64,000 nucleotides of DNA from Thiothrix eikelboomii (GTDB lineage: Bacteria > Pseudomonadota > Gammaproteobacteria > Thiotrichales > Thiotrichaceae), in the NCBI RefSeq assembly GCF_900167255.1, contig NZ_FUYB01000003.1:310001-374000 (forward strand), in the 5' to 3' direction. Positions 8,798 through 17,729 of this stretch are shown in pieces; within the stretch, counting starts at the first letter, position 1, and each line of letters opens with the position of its first letter. The position numbers were made by a program, and so were the translations under genes. Under the pieces are notes generated by a model. It saw only the letters and a program-made list of their open reading frames with translations, ran no database searches and was not told where the DNA came from.

Positions 8798-10285
8798 ATG
8801 ACTAAGAAAAAACCTAATGTTTTGTTTATTATGGGTGATGATATTGGTATTACCAATCTGAGCTGTTATAGCCAAGGTTTGATGGGCTATAAAACGCCAC
8901 ATATTGATAGTATTGCTAAAGACGGGATTATGTTTACTGATTTTTACGGTGAACAATCCTGTACAGCGGGGCGCGCTGCCTTTGTCACTGGGCAAAGCCC
9001 GTATCGCTCAGGCTTGACTAAAGTCGGTTTGCCGGGAGCTGATTTGGGTATACCAGAGGGTACTGTCACTTTGGCTTGGGCTTTAAAAGAACAAGGTTAT
9101 CGCACCGGGCAATTCGGTAAAAATCACTTTGGTGACTTGCCTAAATACTACCCCACACGGCATGGCTTTGATGAGTTTTTTGGCGTTTTTTATCATCTGA
9201 ATGCCTACGAAGAACCCGAGCATCGTGATTACCCTTCTGAAAAAGATTTTCCTCATTTCCATAAGAAATATGGTCCGCGTAATCTGACTTATACTTGGGT
9301 GGATGGTCGGGAAGAAGACCGAGGCGTGTTAACCACAGAACGGATGAAAACCGTCGACGAAGAGTTTCAAAGCGCGACCAAAGACTTCATTAAACGTGCG
9401 GTCGATGCTGATGAACCCTTTTTCGTTTGGCATAATACCACTCACATGCATTATTACACTCACACCCGCCCAGAAGATGTCGGTCGTGCGGGGCGTTGGC
9501 AGTCTACCTACCACGACACCATGTTGTATCATGATGATCAGGTTGGCGATTTACTCAACTATCTGCAAGAGCTAGGGATCGACGAGGATACCATTGTGGT
9601 GTATACCACCGATAATGGTCCGCACATGAATACTTGGCCTGATGGAGCGATGACACCGTTTCGTAATGAGAAAAACTCCAATTGGGAAGGGGCTTATCGT
9701 ATCCCTTGCTTAGCTAAATACCCCGCTAAATGGCCTAAAGGTCAAGTTCTTAATGGTATTTGTTCCTTGATGGATTGGTTTCCCACTCTTTGCGCCGCCG
9801 CTGGTGATACCGATGTTTCTCAACGCTTACTCAAAGGAACTTCATTAGGGGGTCAAACGTTTAAAGCGCATATTGATGGTATGGATCAGTCACGCTATTT
9901 TGCAGGCGAAACCGATAAATCGGCCTGTGATGCCTTCATTTATGTGACCGATAATGGCGATGTCTGTGGCTTGCGTTATGATAATTGGAAATTCGTTTTC
10001 CTAGCACAAGCAGTGGAAGGTACTTTTGCAGTTTGGTTTATGCCAATGGTCGAATTGAATATTCCCTTGCTATTTAATTTACGAACGGACCCCTTTGAAC
10101 GTGCGCAAATCACTTCGAATACTTACTTTGAGTGGGCTTCGAAGCATGAGTTCTTAGTAATTCCTGCCAATCAATATGTCGCACAATGGGCAGCCACCTT
10201 CCAAGAATATCCACCCGCCCAAGAACCCTCCTCCTTTACTATCAATAAAGTGATGGAGAAATTAGCCCAGACGCGCAATAACTAG
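8798..10285 (+). CDS. Type I arylsulfatase (formylglycine-dependent, cytoplasmic type)
   Basis: 495 residues. The sulfatase signature SCTAGRAAFVTGQSPYRSG places the modifiable cysteine at residue 55 in a C-x-A-x-R context. That Cys is converted to formylglycine, the nucleophilic hydrate for sulfate-ester hydrolysis. Metal-site elements are visible: GDD at residues 13-15 and DNGPHMNTWPDG. There is no signal peptide, so the enzyme is predicted to be cytoplasmic, as for Pseudomonas AtsA-type sulfatases. AGAAGGAG just upstream of ATG at 8798 supports the start. The next gene is a formylglycine-generating-enzyme homologue, a functional pairing that strengthens the call. The natural sulfate ester is unknown. 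Confidence 0.93.
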   Translation: MTKKKPNVLFIMGDDIGITNLSCYSQGLMGYKTPHIDSIAKDGIMFTDFYGEQSCTAGRAAFVTGQSPYRSGLTKVGLPGADLGIPEGTVTLAWALKEQGYRTGQFGKNHFGDLPKYYPTRHGFDEFFGVFYHLNAYEEPEHRDYPSEKDFPHFHKKYGPRNLTYTWVDGREEDRGVLTTERMKTVDEEFQSATKDFIKRAVDADEPFFVWHNTTHMHYYTHTRPEDVGRAGRWQSTYHDTMLYHDDQVGDLLNYLQELGIDEDTIVVYTTDNGPHMNTWPDGAMTPFRNEKNSNWEGAYRIPCLAKYPAKWPKGQVLNGICSLMDWFPTLCAAAGDTDVSQRLLKGTSLGGQTFKAHIDGMDQSRYFAGETDKSACDAFIYVTDNGDVCGLRYDNWKFVFLAQAVEGTFAVWFMPMVELNIPLLFNLRTDPFERAQITSNTYFEWASKHEFLVIPANQYVAQWAATFQEYPPAQEPSSFTINKVMEKLAQTRNN

Positions 10286-10306
10286 CTAAAACAGTGGTTA
10301 TGTGTA

Positions 10307-10341
10307 AAAGGAAGCAGATTATTATCTACTTCCTTTTTTTT
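10307..10341 (+). terminator. Intrinsic terminator between sulfatase and FGE genes
   Basis: The arms aaaggaag-c-agat and atct-a-cttccttt pair across a tatt loop with one opposed mismatch, and run into an uninterrupted T-tract ending at 10341. This is a well-formed factor-independent terminator. It sits only 20 bp before the next start codon, so the downstream gene must rely on read-through or its own promoter. Confidence 0.85.
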
Positions 10342-10361
10342 AGGTAAGATTCAGGTAGACC

Positions 10362-11378
10362 ATGACTCATTTATCCTCACGCTCTAAGTTAACTGGATTA
10401 ACTAAGCTGCTACCCATTCCTGCAGGGGAATTTATGATGGGTTCTGCGAATTTTTATCCCGAAGAAGCGCCTATTCATCCTGTCTACGTGGATGCCTTTC
10501 TGATAGAAGAGCATCCAGTCACTAATGCGCAGTTTGCTGAGTTTGTACGCCAGACCGATTATGTGACTGTAGCAGAGCGAGCACTCGATGCCGCCCTATT
10601 CCCACAGTTATCGGCAGCCGAACGCGCCCCCGGCTCGATGGTGTTTCGACCCACCGCAGGCCCCGTTGACTTGCAACATTTAGAGCAATGGTGGGTGTGG
10701 ATGCCACAGGCTTGCTGGCATCGTCCCTCTGGGCCGGGCAGTCATATTAAAAATCGTTTGAACCATCCAGTCACTCAAGTCGCTTATGAGGATGCGCTGG
10801 CCTATGCAGTTTGGGCTGAACGAATTTTGCCTAGCGAAGCGGAATGGGAGCGAGCGGCCCGTGGTCATTATGTGAGTGCCGACTTTTGTTGGGGCAACGA
10901 GAAAACCCCCAAAGGCAAGCGGATGGCCAAACATTATCAAGGCCAATTCCCTTGGAAAAACGAAGCTGTAGATGGTCACAAATACAGCGCACCCGTGAAA
11001 AGCTTTCCGCCCAATCAGTTTGGTTTGTATGATATGGCAGGTAATGTTTGGGAGTGGACCGACGATTGGTATAGCTTATATTCACAACCGACTGCGGATA
11101 AAAGCCAAGCCACTTGCTGTGGTACGGCTGAAAACAGCATCAAACTAGCTGAGTCCGAAACAACCTGTTGTGTCCCGCAAAATCCACGAGGGGGTACTCA
11201 AGCCGATTCGTTAGATCGCAGCCAGCCTCAGTTTCCCATTCCACGCAAAGTCATCAAAGGTGGCTCATTTTTGTGTGCTGATGAATATTGTATGCGTTAC
11301 CGTCCGGGTGCACGCCGCCCACAAATGATCGATAGTGGCATGAGCCATCTTGGCTTTCGCTGTGCGGTGCGGGTTTAG
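10362..11378 (+). CDS. Formylglycine-generating enzyme (sulfatase-modifying factor)
   Basis: 338 residues with the FGE-sulfatase fold: PIPAGEFMMGSANFYPEEAP at the N-terminus, HPVTNAQFAEFV, LPSEAEWERAARG, then NQFGLYDMAGNVWEWTDDWY. The C-terminal GGSFLCADEYCMRYRPGARR holds two cysteines (305 and 310) five residues apart, matching the catalytic pair of aerobic, copper-dependent FGE. Family-wide, the enzyme oxidises the sulfatase motif cysteine to formylglycine using O2. A cysteine-rich insertion near residues 248-268 contains two CC pairs. The adjacent sulfatase with an intact CxAxR motif is the obvious substrate. The gene ends 8 bp from the convergent rep gene. Confidence 0.92.
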   Translation: MTHLSSRSKLTGLTKLLPIPAGEFMMGSANFYPEEAPIHPVYVDAFLIEEHPVTNAQFAEFVRQTDYVTVAERALDAALFPQLSAAERAPGSMVFRPTAGPVDLQHLEQWWVWMPQACWHRPSGPGSHIKNRLNHPVTQVAYEDALAYAVWAERILPSEAEWERAARGHYVSADFCWGNEKTPKGKRMAKHYQGQFPWKNEAVDGHKYSAPVKSFPPNQFGLYDMAGNVWEWTDDWYSLYSQPTADKSQATCCGTAENSIKLAESETTCCVPQNPRGGTQADSLDRSQPQFPIPRKVIKGGSFLCADEYCMRYRPGARRPQMIDSGMSHLGFRCAVRV

Positions 11379-11386
11379 CGGCTAAT

Positions 11387-13381
11387 TCACCCCAGTAAAT
11401 CTTTCAGACTAGCGATATAAGCCCGCGCCGTTTCTTGACGCTGCTCAGGGGTAGACACTTGCCGATCTTGCCATTCTAGATGCTCTTCAGGCAATTCAGC
11501 TAAAAAGCGACTCGGGTCACAAGCCATTTTCTCACCATAGCGTGAACGGGTTTTTGCATAGCTAATTGTCAAATGTTTCTGTGCACGAGTAATTCCCACA
11601 TACGCCAAACGCCGCTCCTCTTGAATGCCTGCTTCATCCATACTGTGCAGATGTGGCAGGATTTCTTCCTCAGCACCAATCAAAAATACATACGGAAACT
11701 CTAATCCTTTAGCGCCGTGCAAAGTCATTAAGGTCACTGCATTCTGCTCAGTCTCTTCACTATTACGCTCGAGCAAATCCACTAAGCTCATGTGAGCAAC
11801 AATTTCCGCCAAACTCTCTTTGCCTAAACCATCCTCATACAGCTTATGCACCCAATCGACCACTTCATGTACATTGTCCATGCGTTTTTCGGCCATATTC
11901 GGCGAGCTAGAATTTTGTAACAACCAATCTTCGTAGTGAATGTCGGTGATAATACGCTGCACGACCTTAGCCGGAGCTTCGGTTTGATTCAGTTCAATCA
12001 GCTGATTGAGCCAAGCGGTAAAATGCTCTAGCCGTTGACGTGATTTAGGACTTACCCGCTCCGCAAACGCCAACTCTTGTGCACAGACAAACAGGCTATT
12101 GTTACGCTCATGGGCATAATCGCCCAGTTTTTCTAAAGTCGAAGTACCAATTTCGCGGCGAGGCGTGTTAATGACCCGCAAAAAGGCTGCATCATCGTTT
12201 GGATTACTGATCAAACGCAAATAGGCCAAAATATCTTTAACTTCAGTCCGCTCAAAAAATGAAGTGCCACCGGTGATTTGATAAGGAATATTTTGCTGGC
12301 GCAATAAGGTTTCAAAAGTACGACTTTGATGATTACCTCGATATAAAATCGCAAAATCTTTGTAGTCAGCTCGCTCTCGAAAATGACGCTTCATAATCTC
12401 GCCGACGACCTTTTCTGCTTCATGCTCGACTGAACGGCAAGGCATAATCAAAATCGGCTCACCCTCCCCTAAGGTGCTCCACAATTTCTTTTCAAACGAA
12501 TGTGGGTTATGCCCAATTAAGTAGTTCGCACTATCTAAGATCCGTTGAGTAGAGCGATAATTCTGCTCCAACTTAATCACTTTTAGGTGCGGATAATCGC
12601 GCTGTAACTGCAGGATATTCTCTGGACGCGCCCCTCGCCATGCGTAAATCGACTGATCATCATCACCCACCGTGGTCAAAGCTCCGCTTACTCCGGCTAA
12701 TTGGCGAATCAATTGATATTGACAGGCATTAGTATCTTGATATTCATCCACCAGCAAATAACGCAAACGGCGTTGCCAGCGCTCTAAGACCTCGGGATAT
12801 TGCTGGAAGAGTTGCACGGGCAAGACAATCAAATCATCAAAATCGACTGCATTATAGGCTTTGATTTGGCGCTGATATTGCTCATATAACTGTGCTGCAC
12901 GCTGGCTTAATTCATCAGTGGCCTGCTGCATCACTTGCTCAGGGCTAAGGAAATCATTTTTCCAACGCGATACCTGCCAACGAATATCATCCGCTTCAGC
13001 AATATCCGCTTTCAGTGCTAACTCACGCAAGACTAAATCGCTATCTTGAGCATCAAGAATTGAAAATCCGGGTTTGTAACCGAGTTTTTTCACTTCTTGC
13101 TTAAGGATATTTAAACCCAAAGTATGGAAGGTCGCTACCGTTAAACCTTTGGCTTCCTCTTTACTCAGCAATTGCCCAGCACGCTCACGCATTTCACGGG
13201 CAGCTTTATTAGTAAAAGTAATCGCAGCAATATTTTTTGCTTCGTGACCCGCTTGGCGAATTAACCACGCGATTTTTTGGGTAATCACCCGCGTCTTACC
13301 GCTACCTGCACCAGCTAACACCAATAAAGGTGAGCCAAGATGCACGACCGCAGCTTGTTGTTGAGGATTTAAACCGTGCAT
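11387..13381 (-). CDS. rep: ATP-dependent DNA helicase Rep
   Basis: 664 residues, close to the roughly 670 of Rep and shorter than UvrD. The superfamily-1A motifs are in order: LNPQQQAAV (Q motif), LVLAGAGSGKTRVI (Walker A), FDDLIVLP, LLVDEYQDTNACQYQL (Walker B), VGDDDQSIYAWRGA (motif III), LEQNYRSTQRIL (motif IV), VTLMTLHGAKGLEFPYVFL (motif V) and EERRLAYVGITRAQ (motif VI). Rep is a 3'-to-5' helicase that helps forks past protein barriers and acts in restart. The Rep rather than UvrD choice rests on length and the N-terminal and motif III context. Convergent with the FGE gene; the cyclophilin gene lies 76 bp upstream on the same strand. Confidence 0.92.
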   Translation of the reverse strand: MHGLNPQQQAAVVHLGSPLLVLAGAGSGKTRVITQKIAWLIRQAGHEAKNIAAITFTNKAAREMRERAGQLLSKEEAKGLTVATFHTLGLNILKQEVKKLGYKPGFSILDAQDSDLVLRELALKADIAEADDIRWQVSRWKNDFLSPEQVMQQATDELSQRAAQLYEQYQRQIKAYNAVDFDDLIVLPVQLFQQYPEVLERWQRRLRYLLVDEYQDTNACQYQLIRQLAGVSGALTTVGDDDQSIYAWRGARPENILQLQRDYPHLKVIKLEQNYRSTQRILDSANYLIGHNPHSFEKKLWSTLGEGEPILIMPCRSVEHEAEKVVGEIMKRHFRERADYKDFAILYRGNHQSRTFETLLRQQNIPYQITGGTSFFERTEVKDILAYLRLISNPNDDAAFLRVINTPRREIGTSTLEKLGDYAHERNNSLFVCAQELAFAERVSPKSRQRLEHFTAWLNQLIELNQTEAPAKVVQRIITDIHYEDWLLQNSSSPNMAEKRMDNVHEVVDWVHKLYEDGLGKESLAEIVAHMSLVDLLERNSEETEQNAVTLMTLHGAKGLEFPYVFLIGAEEEILPHLHSMDEAGIQEERRLAYVGITRAQKHLTISYAKTRSRYGEKMACDPSRFLAELPEEHLEWQDRQVSTPEQRQETARAYIASLKDLLG

Positions 13382-13457
13382 AGTGGATGCTGCGTTAGAA
13401 AAGATAAAGATGAGGAGAGGGTTCGATGCCGATCAACGACCGGCATCACTAGCCAGT

Positions 13458-13952
13458 TTAAAGTTGACCGCAATCTTCAATCTTGATGGTCGTTTTAGTG
13501 CTACCACTGCGCGTCCCATTCGCCTCGATGTTTTTGAGTACATCCATACCCTCTGTCACTTGGCCAAATACGACATGTTTGCCGTCTAACCAAGGAGTCA
13601 CTACGGTAGTAATGAAAAATTGTGAGCCATTAGTGTTCGGGCCTGCATTTGCCATCGACAATAAACCCGCACGATCATGCTTGAGTTTGAAGTTTTCATC
13701 GGCAAATTTCGAGCCATAAATCGACTTACCGCCTGTGCCATTGTGATTGGTAAAGTCACCACCTTGCACCATAAACTCAGGAATCACCCGATGAAAACTC
13801 GAGCCTTTATAACCAAAACCTTGCTCGCTAGTGCATAAAGCCCGGAAATTTTCCGCTGTCTTTGGCACAACATCTTCAAACAACTCAAATACGATACGTC
13901 CAGCGGGTTGGCCACCAATAGACACGTCAAAAAATACACTTGGGTTTGCCAT
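13458..13952 (-). CDS. Cyclophilin-type peptidyl-prolyl cis-trans isomerase, cyclophilin A-like
   Basis: 164 residues, no signal peptide, so cytoplasmic. It catalyses cis-trans isomerisation of X-Pro bonds. Active-site residues fall at the same numbers as in human cyclophilin A: Arg55, Phe60, Met61, Gln63, Phe113, Trp121 and His126 ([32 protein letters not shown]). The protein retains the segment around [14 protein letters not shown] and the C-terminus IEDCGQL, both typical of eukaryotic-style cyclophilins and unlike E. coli PpiB. It lies upstream of rep on the same strand. The tryptophan suggests it would bind cyclosporin, which is inference. Confidence 0.95.
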   Translation of the reverse strand: MANPSVFFDVSIGGQPAGRIVFELFEDVVPKTAENFRALCTSEQGFGYKGSSFHRVIPEFMVQGGDFTNHNGTGGKSIYGSKFADENFKLKHDRAGLLSMANAGPNTNGSQFFITTVVTPWLDGKHVVFGQVTEGMDVLKNIEANGTRSGSTKTTIKIEDCGQL

Positions 13953-14284
13953 GTGGGGATACTCTCAAATCAAAGAAAGGCGATAATGTAGCAAAACTGG
14001 GGTAGGGATACTAGTTTGCTGCGACTGATACATATTAAGCGCTTGCTACCACTAAAGTTTGTTTCTTATCAATCGCTTCAGCGGGGCTATCCATCCCGCT
14101 TAGTATTTGGTAAAAAGCAACTGTGTATTTCTTTCGCAACGCGACTAGCCTACCCGGTAGAGTGCCTTATCACTGATAGTATGTTAGAAATATATATTTT
14201 TTGTTACCTACTAGCACAATTAAAATTGCGTGATTAGATTTGTTTTTACAATTTTTTGAAGAAAAATAACACCCTACCGGTATC
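13953..14284. other. AT-rich intergenic region upstream of the GGDEF-EAL gene
   Basis: 332 bp between divergent genes. The sequence becomes strongly AT-rich toward 14284. A 74-codon open frame at 14016-14237 has no ribosome-binding site and a composition I do not trust. I saw no tRNA, no GEMM-like c-di-GMP riboswitch core and no clear terminator. Promoters for both flanking genes presumably lie here. Confidence 0.4.
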
Positions 14285-16309
14285 ATGCAACATTATTTAT
14301 GGCCTTATAATCTCGGGACGAATAGCGTATTTGCTTTTTTTAGCATTACCTTGATGATTATTTTTTGCTCAGTTCTAATTAATCTAGGGCTAGCTTTGCA
14401 GCAAAATATGCTAAAAGCTTCAGGCTATTCTTATGATCAAAAAATAATCCTCAACAAACTTGATAATATCACTCAAATTCTTATTCAAGAATCTTCTAGA
14501 AAAATGCTTACTCCACGTATGGTTGACAATTTAAAAAATGACATCCAAGAAAATGTTAGCTTGCTTAAAAAGCATCAAATAGAAATAAAAAAATTGCTTG
14601 AAGGAAATAATATTATTGAAAAAAAATCCTTAGATTATTTTTATTCTTACAGTATAAAAAAACAAGTTGATGATCTTAATCCTTATTTAGAAAAAATAAA
14701 CAAACGCTCACAATACATTATTCATGCAAACTTTGCTTCTTTAACCTCCGGTTACAACTTCTGGACACCTATAGACTCACTATCAAATGAAGATAGCAAA
14801 TTATTAATTATTATTTCCGACTTAAATCAAAGTATACACCAAGCTGCTTTAAATCAAAATAAATTATTAAAAATACTTTATGCCATACTATTATTACTGG
14901 CTTTAATAGGATTATGGAGCATTTGGTTTTTTAAAATTAATCGTCTCAATAAAGCCCTAGAAAAATCATACTTAAATCTTTCTCAAAAAAATGAAACCTT
15001 ATCCTTCCAAGCGAGCCATGACTCACTCACCTTATTACCTAATCGCTTTGCTTTTAATAAAAGACTTCATGATTTAATTGATGAAAATATTGATGAAAAC
15101 AATAAAGCATTAAATTTCTCACTTATATTATTAGATATAGATTATTTTAAATCCATTAATGATACCTTAGGACATCAAACAGGGGATGCTTTACTTTCTG
15201 AAGTGGCTCAGCGCTTAATGAAAGTTATCAACTCACTTAGGACTAGCACGACCATCTATAGATTAGGGGGCGATGAATTCGCTATTATATTAGAAAATAT
15301 AAAAAACAAACTAGAAGTGCAAAGATATAGTGAAGACTTAATGAATGAGCTACACAAAACCTTCACTTATGAGAACCACACCCTCTCTATTAGTTGCAGT
15401 ATGGGCATTGTATTCAACCCACCTCGACCTATTAATTCACATGAAGCGTTTAGTGCAGCTGATATTGCCTTATATCGAGTTAAGGAAAATGGTAGAGGTC
15501 ATTTTTTATTTTATGATGATATTAGCCTAGTCCCCGTTAGAGAACTATTGAAAACTGAAAATGAACTTCGTGCAGCGGTTAATAATCAAGATTTTTTAGT
15601 TTATTATCAGCCAATTATTAATCTCCAAACTAAACATATTGACTATATCGAAGCGTTAGCTCGTTGGAATCACCCACAGCTGGGTATCATCCCACCATCA
15701 CAATGGCTAGCGATTGCTGAACGCTTATCCTTAGTATCCTTGAGTACTTTGCAAGTCCTTAATAAAGCTGACAGCGATTACCAAACATGGCTGGCTCAAG
15801 GATTACAGTTAAAGCGGATTAATATTAACTTTACTGAGGCACTTTTAGTAAACCAGCAAGCCTTGCAAGAACTCAATATTTTCTCCAATCAAAGACCCTG
15901 GATGGGAATAGAAGTCACCGAGTCTATTATTCTTGATCGCTCTTTTTCCACGATTAAAAAACATTTATGCCATTTAAAAAAGCAAGGTGTAGAAATATTT
16001 CTCGATGATTTTGGTACTGGCTTTGCTAACCTCTCTCACCTACGTGAGCTGCCCGTGGATACGATTAAGATTGATCGTAGCTTTACAGCAGAATTATTAG
16101 ACAATAAAGAAGCTCAAGTCATCGTAAAATTTATTATTGATCTAGCTAATCGGCTTAATAAAAAAACGGTTTGTGAAGGCGTCGAGAATACAGAAACCCT
16201 TGATTTACTGATGAAAATGGGTTGTAACTATTCACAAGGTTTTCTACACTCAGAACCTTTGTCTTTTCAAAACATGACTAACTTACTCAAGAGGGATCGT
16301 AACCTATGA
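14285..16309 (+). CDS. Membrane GGDEF-EAL c-di-GMP signalling protein
   Basis: 674 residues. Two membrane helices (about 13-36 and 196-216) enclose a periplasmic region of about 160 residues, likely the sensor. The GGDEF domain follows (HDSLTLLPNRFAFNKRL; intact GGDEF near residues 328-332). The upstream inhibitory I-site is degenerate: RTST where RxxD is expected. The EAL domain looks catalytically complete: EALARW near 456, INFTEALL, VTES, FLDDFGTGFANLSHL, TIKIDRSF, CEGVENTETL and QGF. So the protein could make and degrade c-di-GMP; the net direction is unknown. Its stop overlaps by 4 nt the start of the next gene for a periplasmic binding protein. It is visibly more AT-rich than its neighbours. 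The start codon has a weak ribosome-binding site. Confidence 0.93.
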   Translation: MQHYLWPYNLGTNSVFAFFSITLMIIFCSVLINLGLALQQNMLKASGYSYDQKIILNKLDNITQILIQESSRKMLTPRMVDNLKNDIQENVSLLKKHQIEIKKLLEGNNIIEKKSLDYFYSYSIKKQVDDLNPYLEKINKRSQYIIHANFASLTSGYNFWTPIDSLSNEDSKLLIIISDLNQSIHQAALNQNKLLKILYAILLLLALIGLWSIWFFKINRLNKALEKSYLNLSQKNETLSFQASHDSLTLLPNRFAFNKRLHDLIDENIDENNKALNFSLILLDIDYFKSINDTLGHQTGDALLSEVAQRLMKVINSLRTSTTIYRLGGDEFAIILENIKNKLEVQRYSEDLMNELHKTFTYENHTLSISCSMGIVFNPPRPINSHEAFSAADIALYRVKENGRGHFLFYDDISLVPVRELLKTENELRAAVNNQDFLVYYQPIINLQTKHIDYIEALARWNHPQLGIIPPSQWLAIAERLSLVSLSTLQVLNKADSDYQTWLAQGLQLKRININFTEALLVNQQALQELNIFSNQRPWMGIEVTESIILDRSFSTIKKHLCHLKKQGVEIFLDDFGTGFANLSHLRELPVDTIKIDRSFTAELLDNKEAQVIVKFIIDLANRLNKKTVCEGVENTETLDLLMKMGCNYSQGFLHSEPLSFQNMTNLLKRDRNL

Positions 16310-17559
16310 AATACCTACTCCCCTTACTGCTCGCCTTTACACCAGTATCTTTACTGGCAGATACGACTAAACCCGAAGTAGAGTTAGCGCATTTTTGGAT
16401 TTCTCGAGGAGAGCGTGCCGCACTACAAGAGCTAGAAAAAGCGATTGAACAAAGAGGTGGTAACTTTACCAATATAGAAATTGAGAACTATGACAAATTA
16501 CGTGCACTCATTGTCGAGCGCTTAAGTTTAGGCTATCCGCCGGCGATTACTCAATGGTTAGGTGGCGATGACATGAAGTTGCTCCATGAAATGCATGCTA
16601 TCAAGCCTTTACCCTCGACTTGGCAAGAACAGCCCTTAGCCACGCTTTTATTTCCCGAAGTACTCGAAGCTATTTCTTTAAACGATCAGATTACGGGTAT
16701 CCCTATTGGAGTTCATATTCAAAATGTAGCTTTTTATAGTGCCAAAATTTACAATTCATTAAAACTCCCTCTCCCTAAAAATTGGTCAGAATTTTTAGAG
16801 CAAGCTAAAATTATTAAGCAAGCTGGTTATACACCCTTGGCCTTGGCAACTGAACCTTGGCATTTACGTTTTATCTTTAATCCGCTATTAATAGAAAAAC
16901 TAGGCCATTTAGGTTTTAAAGAATTTTATAGTGAAGAAAAACCTATCGCAAAATGGCGTGAAGGTTTATTACAGGCTTTTGATATTTTCTTAAAACTAAA
17001 ACCTTATGTAGATCCTAAATACGCGCATTACAAATGGAATGAATCAGCGCTCCTAGTTGTGCATAATCAAGCTGCGATGAATATTATGGGTGATTTTGTT
17101 AAAGGGGAATTTATTGCAGAAGGCAAAGTAGCTGATAAGGATTTTTTCTGTGCTATAGCACCTGGCTCAGGAAAAATCATGATTTATGGCATTGATAGTT
17201 TTATTACCCTTGATAATAAAGCCGCTAATTTACAGGCCGGTCAAAAATTGCTGTTCGATATTGCTTTAAATCCTGAGTTTCAATTAAACTTTAATATTAA
17301 AAAAGGCGGTATTCCAATTCTAAAAAATATGGATAGCTCGCGTTTAGATGCTTGTGCTAATCAGCACTATCAAGCTTGGAAAACATCCAAAGAAAATATC
17401 TTCCATTTACCGGATGCCAGTAGTCGTTTGCGTCTCACTTTTTTACAAAATACTTTACAAAAAGCTTGGTTGAATAATCTAACGGCTGAGCAAGCCACCA
17501 ACGAACTGATTCAACTGGTGGATGAGGCTTTAGCTGCGCAAAATAGCGCTAATCATTAA
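16306..17559 (+). CDS. Periplasmic sugar-type ABC solute-binding protein (family 1), no transporter nearby
   Basis: 417 residues with a signal peptide cleaved near LLA-DTTK (residues 16-20), so periplasmic. The mature part follows the extracellular solute-binding family 1 pattern: VELAHFWISRGERAALQELE at the start, YPPAITQWLGG, GIPIGVHIQNVAFYSAKIY, LPKNWSEFLEQAKIIKQAGY and MNIMGDFVKGEF. Such proteins normally deliver sugars to an ABC permease, but no permease or ATPase gene lies in the window near it. The start overlaps the stop of the GGDEF-EAL gene (ATGA at 16306-16309), implying translational coupling. The likely role is to pass ligand occupancy to the periplasmic domain of that signalling protein. 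Ligand unknown. Confidence 0.85.
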   Translation: MKYLLPLLLAFTPVSLLADTTKPEVELAHFWISRGERAALQELEKAIEQRGGNFTNIEIENYDKLRALIVERLSLGYPPAITQWLGGDDMKLLHEMHAIKPLPSTWQEQPLATLLFPEVLEAISLNDQITGIPIGVHIQNVAFYSAKIYNSLKLPLPKNWSEFLEQAKIIKQAGYTPLALATEPWHLRFIFNPLLIEKLGHLGFKEFYSEEKPIAKWREGLLQAFDIFLKLKPYVDPKYAHYKWNESALLVVHNQAAMNIMGDFVKGEFIAEGKVADKDFFCAIAPGSGKIMIYGIDSFITLDNKAANLQAGQKLLFDIALNPEFQLNFNIKKGGIPILKNMDSSRLDACANQHYQAWKTSKENIFHLPDASSRLRLTFLQNTLQKAWLNNLTAEQATNELIQLVDEALAAQNSANH

Positions 17560-17729
17560 ATGCAGTCTTATTAAGAACTAGAGTCTCCCTATTTCATCGG
17601 AGGTCATTTTGTACATATTTTCAGCAAAAACAAATTTTCTGACGGATAGCCTTACCTGAACTCTCGTGTTTGTGTTATAGAAGAAAAAAAATCACCAACA
17701 AGCCAGCCGTGTTACCGAGGGAGCAAATC

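Noticed and set aside
14016-14237. 73-residue open frame upstream of the GGDEF-EAL gene
   Set aside because: No ribosome-binding site, no recognisable domain and ordinary intergenic composition; likely chance.
13953-14284. c-di-GMP (GEMM) riboswitch upstream of the GGDEF-EAL gene
   Set aside because: Searched for the conserved GCACAGGGCAAACC-like core; not present.
17600-17660. Strong GGAGG followed by a TTG-started 16-codon frame (17609 onward)
   Set aside because: Non-ATG start, no hydrophobic or leader-like signature; support too thin to call.
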